A stretch of 64,000 bases of DNA. It comes from Solimicrobium silvestre. Its GTDB lineage: Bacteria; Pseudomonadota; Gammaproteobacteria; Burkholderiales; Burkholderiaceae_D. Positions 54,722-63,366 of the stretch are shown here, in pieces. The position numbers and the translations under genes are program-made. Position 1 is the first letter of the stretch. Each line of letters starts with the position of its first letter. The stretch is from the NCBI RefSeq assembly GCF_002976435.1, contig NZ_PUGF01000002.1, forward strand, positions 248,001 to 312,000. Reading direction: 5' to 3'. The notes below the pieces were generated by a model. That model saw nothing but the letters and a program-made list of their open reading frames with translations, ran no database searches and was not told the origin of the DNA.

Positions 54722-55696
54722 ATGCTTATCCGATCTAAACCCAGCAATATCATTTTGTCTTCAGAAATCACCCCGCGTGAAATTTTTGAAGCACGTCGGC
54801 AGTTTATTAAGCAATGCGCTGTGGGAGCAATTGGCAGTGCTGGTTTGCTTGAAATGGCGAATCGTAGCGCTTTTGCCCAGAATCCGGGTGCTCAAAAATT
54901 AGCTGCCGCGACTAACAGCAACTATGTGGTGATCGATAATAAAACTGCTTATAAAGACGCAACTACCTACAATAATTACTATGAATTTGGCACCGACAAA
55001 TCAGAGCCGGCACAATCCGCAGGCAGCTTAAAAACACGCCCTTGGTCAGTAAGTATTGAGGGGGAAATTAACAAGCCGATGAAACTCGATTTAGATAGCT
55101 TGATGAAAATAGCGCCGTTGGAAGAACGCATTTATCGGCTGCGTTGCGTCGAAGGTTGGTCGATGGTGATCCCTTGGATTGGTTTTTCACTGTCTAATTT
55201 AATCAAAAAAGTGGAGCCAAACAGTAACGCTAAATATATTGAATTCACGACCTTGGCAGATAAAAGCCAAATGCCTGGTTTGCGTGAGGGTGTATTAGAC
55301 TGGCCGTATGTGGAAGGCTTGCGCATGGATGAGGCAATGCATCCGTTAGCCTTGCTCACTTTTGGGATGTATGGCGAAGTACTGCCGAATCAAAACGGTG
55401 CGCCAGTGCGGATGGTGTTGCCATGGAAGTATGGATTTAAATCGCCAAAATCGATCGTCAAAATCCGCTTCACCAACAAGCAACCGAAAACTGCGTGGAA
55501 TACTACGGCACCACGCGAATACGGTTTTTATTCCAATGTGAATCCCGAAGTAGATCACCCTCGCTGGTCGCAAGCCAGTGAGCGTCGGATTGGTGAGGAT
55601 GGTTTTTTTACCAAAAAACGTAAAACCTTGATGTTTAATGGCTATAGCGAAGTGGCGTCACTGTATAGCGGTATGGACTTGAAAAAATATTACTAA
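54722..55696 (+). CDS. msrP: Protein-methionine-sulfoxide reductase, molybdopterin subunit MsrP
   Basis: A 324-residue periplasmic molybdoenzyme that repairs oxidised methionines in envelope proteins. The N-terminus has a Tat signal ([20 protein letters not shown]). The molybdenum-ligand cysteine is in [20 protein letters not shown] near residue 140. [20 protein letters not shown] near residue 222 is another sulfite-oxidase-type cofactor-binding stretch. Electrons come from the membrane heme protein MsrQ, encoded 8 bp downstream. The ATG at 54722 follows CTGGAG. Confidence 0.95.
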   Translation: MLIRSKPSNIILSSEITPREIFEARRQFIKQCAVGAIGSAGLLEMANRSAFAQNPGAQKLAAATNSNYVVIDNKTAYKDATTYNNYYEFGTDKSEPAQSAGSLKTRPWSVSIEGEINKPMKLDLDSLMKIAPLEERIYRLRCVEGWSMVIPWIGFSLSNLIKKVEPNSNAKYIEFTTLADKSQMPGLREGVLDWPYVEGLRMDEAMHPLALLTFGMYGEVLPNQNGAPVRMVLPWKYGFKSPKSIVKIRFTNKQPKTAWNTTAPREYGFYSNVNPEVDHPRWSQASERRIGEDGFFTKKRKTLMFNGYSEVASLYSGMDLKKYY

Positions 55697-55704
55697 GCAC
55701 AATA

Positions 55705-56334
55705 ATGACACCCACTTTAAAACAACAAAGCATCATCAAAGCCAGCCTTTTTGTGGCGGCTCTGCTCCCTTTTCTACGCTTGGTTTTGGCGGTGTTTACC
55801 GATCATCTTGGCGCGAATCCGTTGGAATTTATCACCCGTAATACCGGTGACTGGACGCTGTATTTTCTATGCATTACATTAGCCGTAACGCCGCTCCGGC
55901 GATTGACGGGTTGGTCCTGGATGGTTAAGTTGAGGCGGATGTTGGGCTTGTATGGATTCTTTTATGCCAGCCTGCATTTCCTGACTTTTTTATGGTTTGA
56001 TCATTTTTTTGACGTCGCAGAAATGCTGAAAGATGTGGTGAAGCGCCCGTTTATTTTGGTTGGTTTTACGGCATTTATATTGCTGATGCCGTTGGCGCTG
56101 ACCAGCACGAATAAAATGATTAAAAGAGTCGGGGCCAAGCGTTGGCAGCAATTACATAAATTAATCTACCTGATCGCTTCACTTGGGGTGTTGCATTACT
56201 TCTGGATGAAGGCCGGTAAGCATGATTTTAGCCAGCCGGTTTTATTTGGTAGCATTGTCGCAATCCTGTTGTTGCTACGCTTATTTTGGGCGATCCAAAA
56301 ACGTCAACATGAGCAGCGTTTAAGTGTGGGGTGA
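55705..56334 (+). CDS. msrQ: Heme-binding membrane subunit MsrQ
   Basis: A 209-residue membrane protein with six helices, which passes electrons from the respiratory chain to MsrP. Histidines for heme are in FYASLHFLTFLWFDHFFDVA near residue 92 and in the QQLHKLIYLIASLGVLHYFW segment near residue 150. The LEFITRNTGDWTLYFLCITL stretch near residue 40 is typical of the ferric-reductase-like fold. It overlaps nothing and follows msrP by 8 bp, so the two are co-transcribed. Confidence 0.94.
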   Translation: MTPTLKQQSIIKASLFVAALLPFLRLVLAVFTDHLGANPLEFITRNTGDWTLYFLCITLAVTPLRRLTGWSWMVKLRRMLGLYGFFYASLHFLTFLWFDHFFDVAEMLKDVVKRPFILVGFTAFILLMPLALTSTNKMIKRVGAKRWQQLHKLIYLIASLGVLHYFWMKAGKHDFSQPVLFGSIVAILLLLRLFWAIQKRQHEQRLSVG

Positions 56335-56416
56335 AAAACGCTGCACTATATCCATGCGGAAATTTTAAAGGTATCATTTGAAAAAAACAGTACTTTACTA
56401 ATTCAAATAATGCCTT

Positions 56417-57025
56417 ATGCAGACGCCCATATTTACATCGCAACACGCACCTAACATCTTCTCTAAAATTTCTTTAGCAGCTTTAAATGCATTAGGTTGG
56501 ACATTACGCTACGACGGGTTGCCGGCCACGCGCGGCGTGATGATTTTTTATCCGCACACCAGCAACTGGGATTTTTTTTACGGCATGCTGACTAAATGGG
56601 CGATAGCATTTCCATTGCGATTTCTAGTCAAAGAAAAACTATTTAAAGGCGTGAGTGGATTTTTTATCGGGAGTTTTGTGCGCTATTGGGGCGGCGAGCC
56701 GATAGAACGTGGTGTGTCTAGCGGGGCTATCCCGCATTTAGCGCAGCGCATGCAGCAAGCAGACTGGTTTTGGCTGGCGATCACGCCTGAAGGTACGCGC
56801 AGTTATACCCCATATTGGCGCAGCGGTTTTTATCATATTGCGCTCACCGCAAAAGTGCCATTAGTGTGCGCATTTATTGATTATCGTCGCAAAGAAATTG
56901 GCATTTGCCAAGCGATAGAATTAACGGGTGATGAAGCCGTTGATTTGGCACAAATTCAAATTGCCTACCAAGAAATGCAAGGAAAGCACCCGCAACAGCA
57001 GGGTGCGATTGAATTTAAACATTAA
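56417..57025 (+). CDS. Lysophospholipid-acyltransferase family protein
   Basis: A 202-residue acyltransferase of the PlsC-like group. The catalytic HxxxxD motif is in IFYPHTSNWDFFYGML near residue 50, and the PEGTRS box appears in ITPEGTRSYTPYWRSGFYHI near residue 125. It probably acylates a glycerol-phosphate or related lipid at the membrane; no specificity can be read. The end overlaps the stop of the convergent lptM gene by four bases. The gene lies 83 bp after msrQ and may be read from the same transcript. Confidence 0.85.
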   Translation: MQTPIFTSQHAPNIFSKISLAALNALGWTLRYDGLPATRGVMIFYPHTSNWDFFYGMLTKWAIAFPLRFLVKEKLFKGVSGFFIGSFVRYWGGEPIERGVSSGAIPHLAQRMQQADWFWLAITPEGTRSYTPYWRSGFYHIALTAKVPLVCAFIDYRRKEIGICQAIELTGDEAVDLAQIQIAYQEMQGKHPQQQGAIEFKH

Positions 57026-57255
57026 TCTTTGTTTGGCGGAGTGCTGACTTCCGGAGTAGACGCGGCAGCTTCTGGTTTGATCTCTGAGTCCGCACCGTTC
57101 TCGGTGTTTTCTTTTGGTGTGGCTACAGGATATGGGGTTGACACGGCTGGCGGTTTGACTGGCACAACTAACCTGCCTTTTTGTCCGCATGCGCTGATGC
57201 AAAACATGATTCCAGCGACAAGCGCGATCCAGCTTAAACGAGAAAAAAACTTCAT
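57022..57255 (-). CDS. lptM: LPS translocon maturation lipoprotein LptM
   Basis: A 77-residue lipoprotein. The signal peptide ends with the lipobox ISAC, followed by GQKGRLVVP, the conserved start of LptM (YifL), which mimics lipopolysaccharide and helps LptD fold and gain correct disulfides. The rest is proline/threonine-rich and unstructured. The usual downstream partner lysA is absent here; the acyltransferase gene converges instead. It is divergent from cyaY, the common arrangement. Confidence 0.88.
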   Translation of the reverse strand: MKFFSRLSWIALVAGIMFCISACGQKGRLVVPVKPPAVSTPYPVATPKENTENGADSEIKPEAAASTPEVSTPPNKD

Positions 57256-57311
57256 AGTGGTGATCTCTTAAATTCTTTTACAATGACGGTTTGCGAATCA
57301 GGGAGTGTAAC

Positions 57312-57641
57312 ATGACCGAAACAGAATTTTTGAGCTTGATCGATGCAACGTTGTCGCAGATTGAAGATGTTTTTGAGGGAGCAGGTCAGCGCGGTGATAT
57401 CGATGTGGAATGCAGCCGCAATGGCTCTTTATTAGATATTGAATTCCTGCACAATAAATCAAAAATTATTATTAATAGTCAGGCAGCGCTTAGTGAGCTT
57501 TGGGTGGCGGCGAAATCGGGCGGGTTTCATTATAAGCACGATGGGCGACAATGGCTTAATACGCGGGATGGTAGTGAGTTGATGGCGGTGTTGGCGGGGA
57601 TTGCGTTGGAGCAGGGTGGATTGGTGATTGATTTGGGGTGA
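57312..57641 (+). CDS. cyaY: Iron donor protein CyaY (frataxin)
   Basis: A 109-residue frataxin homologue that binds iron and regulates iron-sulfur cluster assembly. The acidic first helix TEFLSLIDATLSQIEDVFEG, the strand DIDVECSRNGSLLDIEF, and the closing ELWVAAKSGGFHYKHDGRQW are characteristic. The start at 57312 follows AGGGAG at 57300-57305; a longer upstream frame is not needed. It is divergent from lptM. No isc genes are present in the window. Confidence 0.93.
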   Translation: MTETEFLSLIDATLSQIEDVFEGAGQRGDIDVECSRNGSLLDIEFLHNKSKIIINSQAALSELWVAAKSGGFHYKHDGRQWLNTRDGSELMAVLAGIALEQGGLVIDLG

Positions 57642-57667
57642 TTTTTTGGGTTATTAAGGATGATTTC

Positions 57668-57710
57668 ATATACTCCCCATATTTTTTGAGATATTTAACG
57701 TATCCAATGG
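57668..57710. repeat. 44-bp repeat, right copy of an inverted pair
   Basis: ATATACTCCCC…GATATTTAACGTATCCAATGG, the inverted counterpart of 54551-54594. It lies directly after cyaY, in AT-rich DNA. Confidence 0.55.
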
Positions 57711-57872
57711 GCCTTCCGTTGATTGAATAGTTATTATTTAACGGTATGTAATAAGCTCAATGTAATGAATAGCTTGTATAGCGTGAATTGCATTTGCATG
57801 CTGGGGTATTATGAAATTAATCCCCCCCCCTCCCTATTTTATAATTGGTGCCTGATTAATTTTAGATTGCTG

Positions 57873-58214
57873 GCCGGTGGTAGACCGGCAGCTACTCACT
57901 TTTTTTGTCTCGCCAAAAAAGAGTAAGCAAAAAAAGGCGACCACGCTGTTTCGGAAACCCCGTTTGTTTTACGGATAAATGGGAAAAGTTCGAAACTCGC
58001 TGCGGCATAAAAGCCTTAGGTACCTGTGGGAGACTTCCCTTGCAAGGGAAGTCCGTTCCGCAAGCGCGGAGCAATGCTCCACGAAACCCTTGCTACACCT
58101 CAAACAGCGAACCTTTCTGATCCATTTATCCGTAAAACAAACGGCCGAACCAGAAGTGGAGGCAGGTCAAAAGCAACTGCAACTTCAACATCAAAAGCAA
58201 CTTCAGCAGTTCCA
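57873..58214 (+). repeat. Long dispersed repeat LR, copy 2, with internal ~98-bp insertion
   Basis: Same orientation and landmarks as the copy at 52551-52797, from GCCGGTGGTAGACCGG to CTTCAA-type repeats. After GAAACTCGCT it carries about 98 bp that copy 1 lacks. This insert includes a perfect 22-base palindrome at 58032-58053 (arms GACTTCCCTTG) and a CCGTTCCGC…GCGGAGC pairing. The frames seen across it are products of the repeat rather than genes. The whole gap from cyaY to the PBP gene (57642-58229) holds only this and the 44-bp repeat. Confidence 0.65.
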
Positions 58215-58229
58215 ATCACCAATCTAAAT

Positions 58230-60533
58230 TTACTCAAGAACTGGACTAGCTACTGGCATAGATGCAGCTGCTGGATTGACGCCGATGCTGCGTACGATGG
58301 CTGTTGGGGGCTCGGTGTAAGAATAGTCGCCGTCAACTAAGCTGACGGTCGGTGGCACGGGGCGGTCTTCTATCGGCTGATGAAGTAGCGCGGTTTGCAT
58401 GTAGCTTATCCAGATGGGTAAGGCTAAACCGCCGCCGAATTCGCGGCTGCCCAGATTTTTCGGTTGGTCAAATCCTATCCATGCTACCGCAACAATTCTT
58501 GATTGATAGCCGGCAAACCACGCATCATAGGCGTTGTTGGTGGTGCCGGTTTTTCCGGCTAAATCGGGTCGATTTAATACTAAGGCGCGTGATGCGGAGC
58601 CGTTTTTGACGACGTTTTTGAGCAGGTTGTCCATCATGAAGGCGTTACCTTCGCTGATGATACGGTTACTTTCCATGCCGGGTTTCGGGACATCGGTTTG
58701 ATGTAAGACGGTGCCGCTGGCATCGGTTATTTTGCTAATTAAATAGGGTTTGATTTTGTAGCCGCCATTGGCAAACACGGCGTAGGCGGCGGCCATTTGT
58801 AATGGTGTTACTGCGCCTGCGCCTAAAGCTAATGGTAAATAAGGTGGGTTTTTATCGGCATCAAAGCCAAACTTCATGGCAAATTCTTGGCCGTAATTGA
58901 CGCCGATATTTTCTAAAATCTGGATAGATACCATGTTCTTGGATTTAGCTAACGCTTCACGCATGGTAATTGGGCCATCGTATTGGTCATCCGAATTTTT
59001 TGGCTCCCAGGCAAGACCGCCGGTTTGCGTTGCATCAAACGTTAACGGCGCATCATTGATGATGGTGGCTGGAGTAAAACCTTTTTCCAGCGATGCAGAA
59101 TAGATGAACGGCTTAAACGTGGAGCCGGGTTGACGCCATGCTTGGGTAACGTGGTTAAATTGATTGCGTTTAAAATCAAAGCCACCCACTAAGGCGCGAA
59201 TTGCGCCTGTGTTGGTGTCGGCGGCTACAAAGGCGGACTCAACTTCCGGTAATTGAGTAATGCTCCAATTTTTGCCATCCTGGATGACGCGCAGCACCGC
59301 GCCGCGTTTGATTTTAATTTTGCTGGAAGCATTGTTCGCCAAGCCGCTTGCAGCAAACGATAAGCCGCCGCCGGTTATGGTAATTTCTTCACCGCTTGAA
59401 GCCACTACAACGACTTTTTTCGGTGTGGATTCCAAGACAACCGCACTTAAAAAATCATCGTTCGCTGGGTAATTTGAAAACGCCGTTTCAATCAATTCGT
59501 CGGCGTCGTCTGAGTCGTCAGGCAAATCTAGGTAGGCTTCGGGGCCGCGATAAGCATGGCGTTTTTCATAGTCCATGACGCCTTTGCGTAGCGCAGTGTA
59601 TGCCGCAATCTGGTCTTCTTTGAGAATAGTCGTATAGACATTGATGCCACGCGTATAGCTGTCTGCCTTAAACTCATCTTGCACTGCTTGACGAGCAAGT
59701 TCCGCCACATATTCGGCATGAATGCCAAATTCATTGTTGCTGGTTTTTAGCAGTAATGGCTGTACTTTAGCTTGTTGATATTGGTCTTCAGTGATGTAGT
59801 TCAGTTGGCGCATTAATTGCAATACCACCAGCTGTCGGGTTTTTGCGCGCGGGTAATTAGTGATCGGGTTTATTCGCGCTGGCGACTTTGGCAGCCCGGC
59901 CAGCATAGCGGCTTCTGCGGGGGTAATATCTTGTAGTTTTTTTCCGAAATAGATTTGTGCTGCTGAAGCAAATCCATAAGCTCGTTGACCTAAATATATC
60001 TGGTTCATATACAGCTCCAGAATTTGATCTTTAGTCAGGTTCTTTTCAATTTTATAGGTTAGTAATGCTTCAATAATTTTGCGATGGTAGGTCTGTTCAT
60101 TGGTCAGAAAAAAATTACGCGCAACTTGTTGGGTAATGGTGGACGCGCCTTGCTTTGGGCCGCCACTAAAATTGGTCATGTTGTGTAGCAGTGCACGAAA
60201 ATTACCGACAATGTAAATGCCGTTATGTTCGTAAAAATGTTGATCTTCCACTGCTAGTAAAGCCTGTTTCATGATGAGTGGAATATCTTTCAGCGGCGTT
60301 ACATTACGACGTTCATCGCCAAATTCAGCTAATAAAACCTCGTCGGCAGAAAAAACCCGTAGCGGCATTTTGGGGCGATAGCTGGTGATGGAGTCGAGCT
60401 CAGGTAAACTCGGATACAGCAGCGCCACCGTCACAATCGCGGCTACTATTGCGAGGACAAATAAACCTATCGATAGGCGAAGTAAGCCTCTGAGAAAGCG
60501 TTTAGTTGAAAGCGGATGAAAAAAATTAATCAT
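58230..60533 (-). CDS. Penicillin-binding protein 1A, second paralogue
   Basis: A 767-residue bifunctional peptidoglycan synthase. One N-terminal membrane helix is followed by the glycosyltransferase-51 domain (AVEDQHFYEHNGIYIVGNFR, then GASTITQQVARNFFLTNEQT and ILELYMNQIYLGQRAYGFAS). A linker/OB-like part comes next, and then the transpeptidase: PGSTFKPFIYSASLEKG (SxxK), SKNMVSIQ (SxN) and GKTGTTNNAYDAWFAG (KTG). It links glycan strands and cross-links stem peptides. It is clearly related to the gene immediately upstream in transcript order, with a strong terminator between them, and its downstream end abuts the LR repeat. ATG 60533 chosen over an upstream TTG. Confidence 0.93.
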   Translation of the reverse strand: MINFFHPLSTKRFLRGLLRLSIGLFVLAIVAAIVTVALLYPSLPELDSITSYRPKMPLRVFSADEVLLAEFGDERRNVTPLKDIPLIMKQALLAVEDQHFYEHNGIYIVGNFRALLHNMTNFSGGPKQGASTITQQVARNFFLTNEQTYHRKIIEALLTYKIEKNLTKDQILELYMNQIYLGQRAYGFASAAQIYFGKKLQDITPAEAAMLAGLPKSPARINPITNYPRAKTRQLVVLQLMRQLNYITEDQYQQAKVQPLLLKTSNNEFGIHAEYVAELARQAVQDEFKADSYTRGINVYTTILKEDQIAAYTALRKGVMDYEKRHAYRGPEAYLDLPDDSDDADELIETAFSNYPANDDFLSAVVLESTPKKVVVVASSGEEITITGGGLSFAASGLANNASSKIKIKRGAVLRVIQDGKNWSITQLPEVESAFVAADTNTGAIRALVGGFDFKRNQFNHVTQAWRQPGSTFKPFIYSASLEKGFTPATIINDAPLTFDATQTGGLAWEPKNSDDQYDGPITMREALAKSKNMVSIQILENIGVNYGQEFAMKFGFDADKNPPYLPLALGAGAVTPLQMAAAYAVFANGGYKIKPYLISKITDASGTVLHQTDVPKPGMESNRIISEGNAFMMDNLLKNVVKNGSASRALVLNRPDLAGKTGTTNNAYDAWFAGYQSRIVAVAWIGFDQPKNLGSREFGGGLALPIWISYMQTALLHQPIEDRPVPPTVSLVDGDYSYTEPPTAIVRSIGVNPAAASMPVASPVLE

Positions 60534-60569
60534 GCAAGATGAGTGTAGGAAAAACAATAAAGATACCGC

Positions 60570-60618
60570 AAAGTAAAGGCAGACTCGGAGTGGAAAATTC
60601 TGAGTCTGCCTTTACTTT
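60570..60618 (-). terminator. Terminator between the two PBP1A genes
   Basis: AAAGTAAAGGCAGACTC (60570-60586) pairs with GAGTCTGCCTTTACTTT (60602-60618): a 17-base stem around a 15-base loop, overlapping the stop codon of the upstream PBP gene. On the minus strand it is followed by GCGGTATCTTTATTG, so the T-run is weak. It should separate the two transcripts at least partly. Confidence 0.65.
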
Positions 60619-63001
60619 AATTAGTAGCTGCTGGTGCCGTTGCAGTTGGTTCAGCTCCAACCGGGGCCGTGTTCGGATCTATTGCTTCAGGCGTATCTAA
60701 TACTTGAACACCGCTGCCAGGAGGATTTTCAACATAAAAATAATCGCCGTCGGCTTGAATAATTCCGTTAGGTACAGCCCGTTCTTCCATTGGGATATTT
60801 TTTAATGCGGTTTGCATAAAGCCCATCCAGATCGGGAGCGATAATCCGCCACCGGTTTCGCGGTTGCCTAAATTTTTGGGTTGATCAAAACCCATCCATG
60901 CAATGCCGACCAATTTTGCCTGGTAACCTGCAAACCACGCGTCGATGGAATCATTGGTGGTGCCGGTTTTACCCGCTAAATCAGTACGTTTTAATGCCAT
61001 TGCACGTGCGGCAGTACCGTATCTGACCACGTCTTTGAGCATGCTATCAATGAGGAAAGCATTACGTTCATCGATCACCCGATTTGCTTCATTGCCAGCT
61101 AACTCGGGTTTGGTTTCGGAGAGAACTTTGCCGTTGCTGTCGGTGATTTTAGAAATTAAATAAGGGTTAATTTTATAACCGCCATTCGCAAAAACAGAAT
61201 ACGCGCCAGCCATTTGCAGTGGCGTGACCGCACCAGCGCCTAATGCCAAGGTCAGGTAAGGAGGATTTTTATCCGCATCAAAGCCAAAGCGGGTGACATA
61301 TTGCTGGCCGTACTTAGCGCCAATTTTATTCAAAATCCGAATTGAGATCATGTTTTTGGATTTGGTTAACCCTTTGCGCATGGTCATCAAGCCTTCGTAT
61401 TTGCTGTCGTAGTTTTTAGGCTCCCAGGCTTGTCCGCCTGTTTGCCCGGCACCAAAAGAAATTGGCGCATCATTAATCATGGTTGCCGGAGACAGTCCTT
61501 TTTCTAATGAGGCTGAATAAATGAAGGGCTTGAAGCTTGAGCCTGGCTGACGCCATGCTTGCGTTACATGATTAAATTTATTGCGATTAAAATCAAAGCC
61601 GCCAACTAACGCCCGAATCGCGCCGTCTGTGGTGGAGGCCGCCACAAAGGCAGATTCCACTTCAGGCATTTGAGTAATCGACCAGGTTTTATCTTCCAGG
61701 CTCACTCGAATGATGGAGCCGCGTATGATCCGGCGTTTTGGTGCGGTGGCTGCAGTCGCAGCGCTTAAGCCACTGGCAGCAAAAGTTAATCCGTTGCCGG
61801 TGATGTTGATTTCATCGCCATTTGACATGACCGCACGGACGTTTTTAGGTGTAGCTTCTAACACGACCGCTGCGACGATATCATCGCTGTCAGGATGTTC
61901 AGCCAAGGCGCTTTCTATTTCATCCTCTGCATCGGATTTGTCCGCTGGAATCTCCAGATAGCCTTCAGGTCCTCGGTACGCATGTTTTTTTACATAGTCC
62001 ATCACGCCGCGTCGCAGCGACAAATACGCCGCATCCTGATCCGCCTTGGTAACGGTGGTGTAGACGTTTAAGCCTAAGGTATAGGTTTCTTCTTTGAATT
62101 GCTCGTACACCATCTGACGCGCCATTTCGGTGACGTATTCAGCATGTGTGCCATATACGTTCACATTATTGCCGACATGAATTTCTTCATTCTTGGCTTG
62201 TTCGTACTGGGCAGGTGTTATGTAGCCTTGTTGCAACATGCGCTGCAAAATAGCTTGTTGACGAATTTTTGCGCGTTTTGGATTAGAAATCGGATTGGAA
62301 GCGCCCGGTGCTTTAGGCAAACCTGCCAGCATTGCGGCCTCAGCAATCGTAATGTCTTGTAATTTTTTACCAAAATAGATTTTTGACGCAGAAGCAAAAC
62401 CATAAGCACGTTGACCCAAATAAATTTGGTTCATGTAAATTTCTAAAATCTGGTCTTTACTCAAATTTTGTTCTATTTTCCAAGCCATTAACACTTCATA
62501 AATTTTACGTTTGAAGGTTTGTTCGCTAGAAAGGAAGAAGTTTCGCGCCACCTGTTGTGTGATCGTGGAAGCGCCTTGTTTGCTCCCGCCCATTAAATTA
62601 TGCAAAGCCGCGCGTGTAATACCTAAATAATCAACGCCACCATGCTCATAGAAGCGATCATCTTCTGTGGCCAGCAAGGTTTTTTTCATGATTTCAGGAA
62701 TGTCTTTGAGTTGCATGACGCTACGTCGCTCCTCGCCAAATTCTCCGAGTAGAACATTGTCTGCAGAAAATACTCGAAGTGGAATTTTTGGGCGATAACT
62801 TGTAATTGAGTCCAAGTCTGGTAAATTGGGATAAGCCAGGGTTAGCGCAAAAACCACAACTAACACCCCGATTAGCGCTATTCCAACCAAAAAAACAACA
62901 AAGCCGAGCGCAATGTTAACGGCAGGGTGACGTTTCCGTGCGGAATTGAGAGAATTCGAACGAGCAGCTTTAGATGTGCCTGAGTGAGAGTCTGTTGTCA
63001 T
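60617..63001 (-). CDS. mrcA: Penicillin-binding protein 1A
   Basis: A 794-residue class A penicillin-binding protein. The cytoplasmic tail (residues 1-28) leads into one membrane helix (VNIALGFVVFLVGIALIGVL). The glycosyltransferase domain has TEDDRFYEHGGVDYLGITRA, then GASTITQQVARNFFLSSEQT. The transpeptidase has PGSSFKPFIYSASLEKG, SKNMISIR and GKTGTTNDSIDAWFAG. An Ala/Thr/Pro-rich tail closes the protein (APVGAEPTATAPAATN). It is divergent from pilM, the standard position of mrcA/ponA in proteobacteria. Its paralogue follows it directly; this copy is the more likely orthologue because of synteny with pilM. Confidence 0.95.
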   Translation of the reverse strand: MTTDSHSGTSKAARSNSLNSARKRHPAVNIALGFVVFLVGIALIGVLVVVFALTLAYPNLPDLDSITSYRPKIPLRVFSADNVLLGEFGEERRSVMQLKDIPEIMKKTLLATEDDRFYEHGGVDYLGITRAALHNLMGGSKQGASTITQQVARNFFLSSEQTFKRKIYEVLMAWKIEQNLSKDQILEIYMNQIYLGQRAYGFASASKIYFGKKLQDITIAEAAMLAGLPKAPGASNPISNPKRAKIRQQAILQRMLQQGYITPAQYEQAKNEEIHVGNNVNVYGTHAEYVTEMARQMVYEQFKEETYTLGLNVYTTVTKADQDAAYLSLRRGVMDYVKKHAYRGPEGYLEIPADKSDAEDEIESALAEHPDSDDIVAAVVLEATPKNVRAVMSNGDEINITGNGLTFAASGLSAATAATAPKRRIIRGSIIRVSLEDKTWSITQMPEVESAFVAASTTDGAIRALVGGFDFNRNKFNHVTQAWRQPGSSFKPFIYSASLEKGLSPATMINDAPISFGAGQTGGQAWEPKNYDSKYEGLMTMRKGLTKSKNMISIRILNKIGAKYGQQYVTRFGFDADKNPPYLTLALGAGAVTPLQMAGAYSVFANGGYKINPYLISKITDSNGKVLSETKPELAGNEANRVIDERNAFLIDSMLKDVVRYGTAARAMALKRTDLAGKTGTTNDSIDAWFAGYQAKLVGIAWMGFDQPKNLGNRETGGGLSLPIWMGFMQTALKNIPMEERAVPNGIIQADGDYFYVENPPGSGVQVLDTPEAIDPNTAPVGAEPTATAPAATN

Positions 63002-63247
63002 GCCGATGGAGTCTAATTAAGAGTGACCGTATTATAGCGGTTCAATGCAAATCTACCGAAAATGACGTGTTTAATAGTTTCTAAACGTAAATGTGTTAAC
63101 AAACCGATGTATTTAAGTAATATTTCATGAGAAATCACTTTACATTGCAAGAGTGTTATTGCTAGCATTTGTGAAGTAAAAAATTTACTGTGAGAAATAT
63201 TAGTGTGATGCTTTAAATAGTTTCCAAATAGATGGAGGCGACGCAAG

Positions 63248-63299
63248 TTTGCTACTGCTCCACGGCGTAGCAAATTTATCTGTGGCCTTCGGATAAATT
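63248..63299. promoter_or_regulatory. Two adjacent stem-loops upstream of pilM
   Basis: TTTGCTAC (63248-63255) pairs with GTAGCAAA (63267-63274), and AATTTATC (63273-63280) pairs with GATAAATT (63292-63299). The two stems share two bases, so they compete or stack. They lie 70 bp before the pilM start, in a 365-bp divergent gap that otherwise shows nothing clear. They might be a leader structure or a repeat unit. Confidence 0.35.
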
Positions 63300-63366
63300 A
63301 CTATAATAAAAGTTTATTACAAAGAAACTAGTTTAATATTTGGAAAAATTCTATGCGGGGGATGCT

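Noticed and set aside
57905-58340. Several overlapping plus-strand frames starting MSRQKRV or MGKVRN
   Set aside because: The same frames occur in both LR copies and arise from the repeat; they lack ribosome sites and family similarity.
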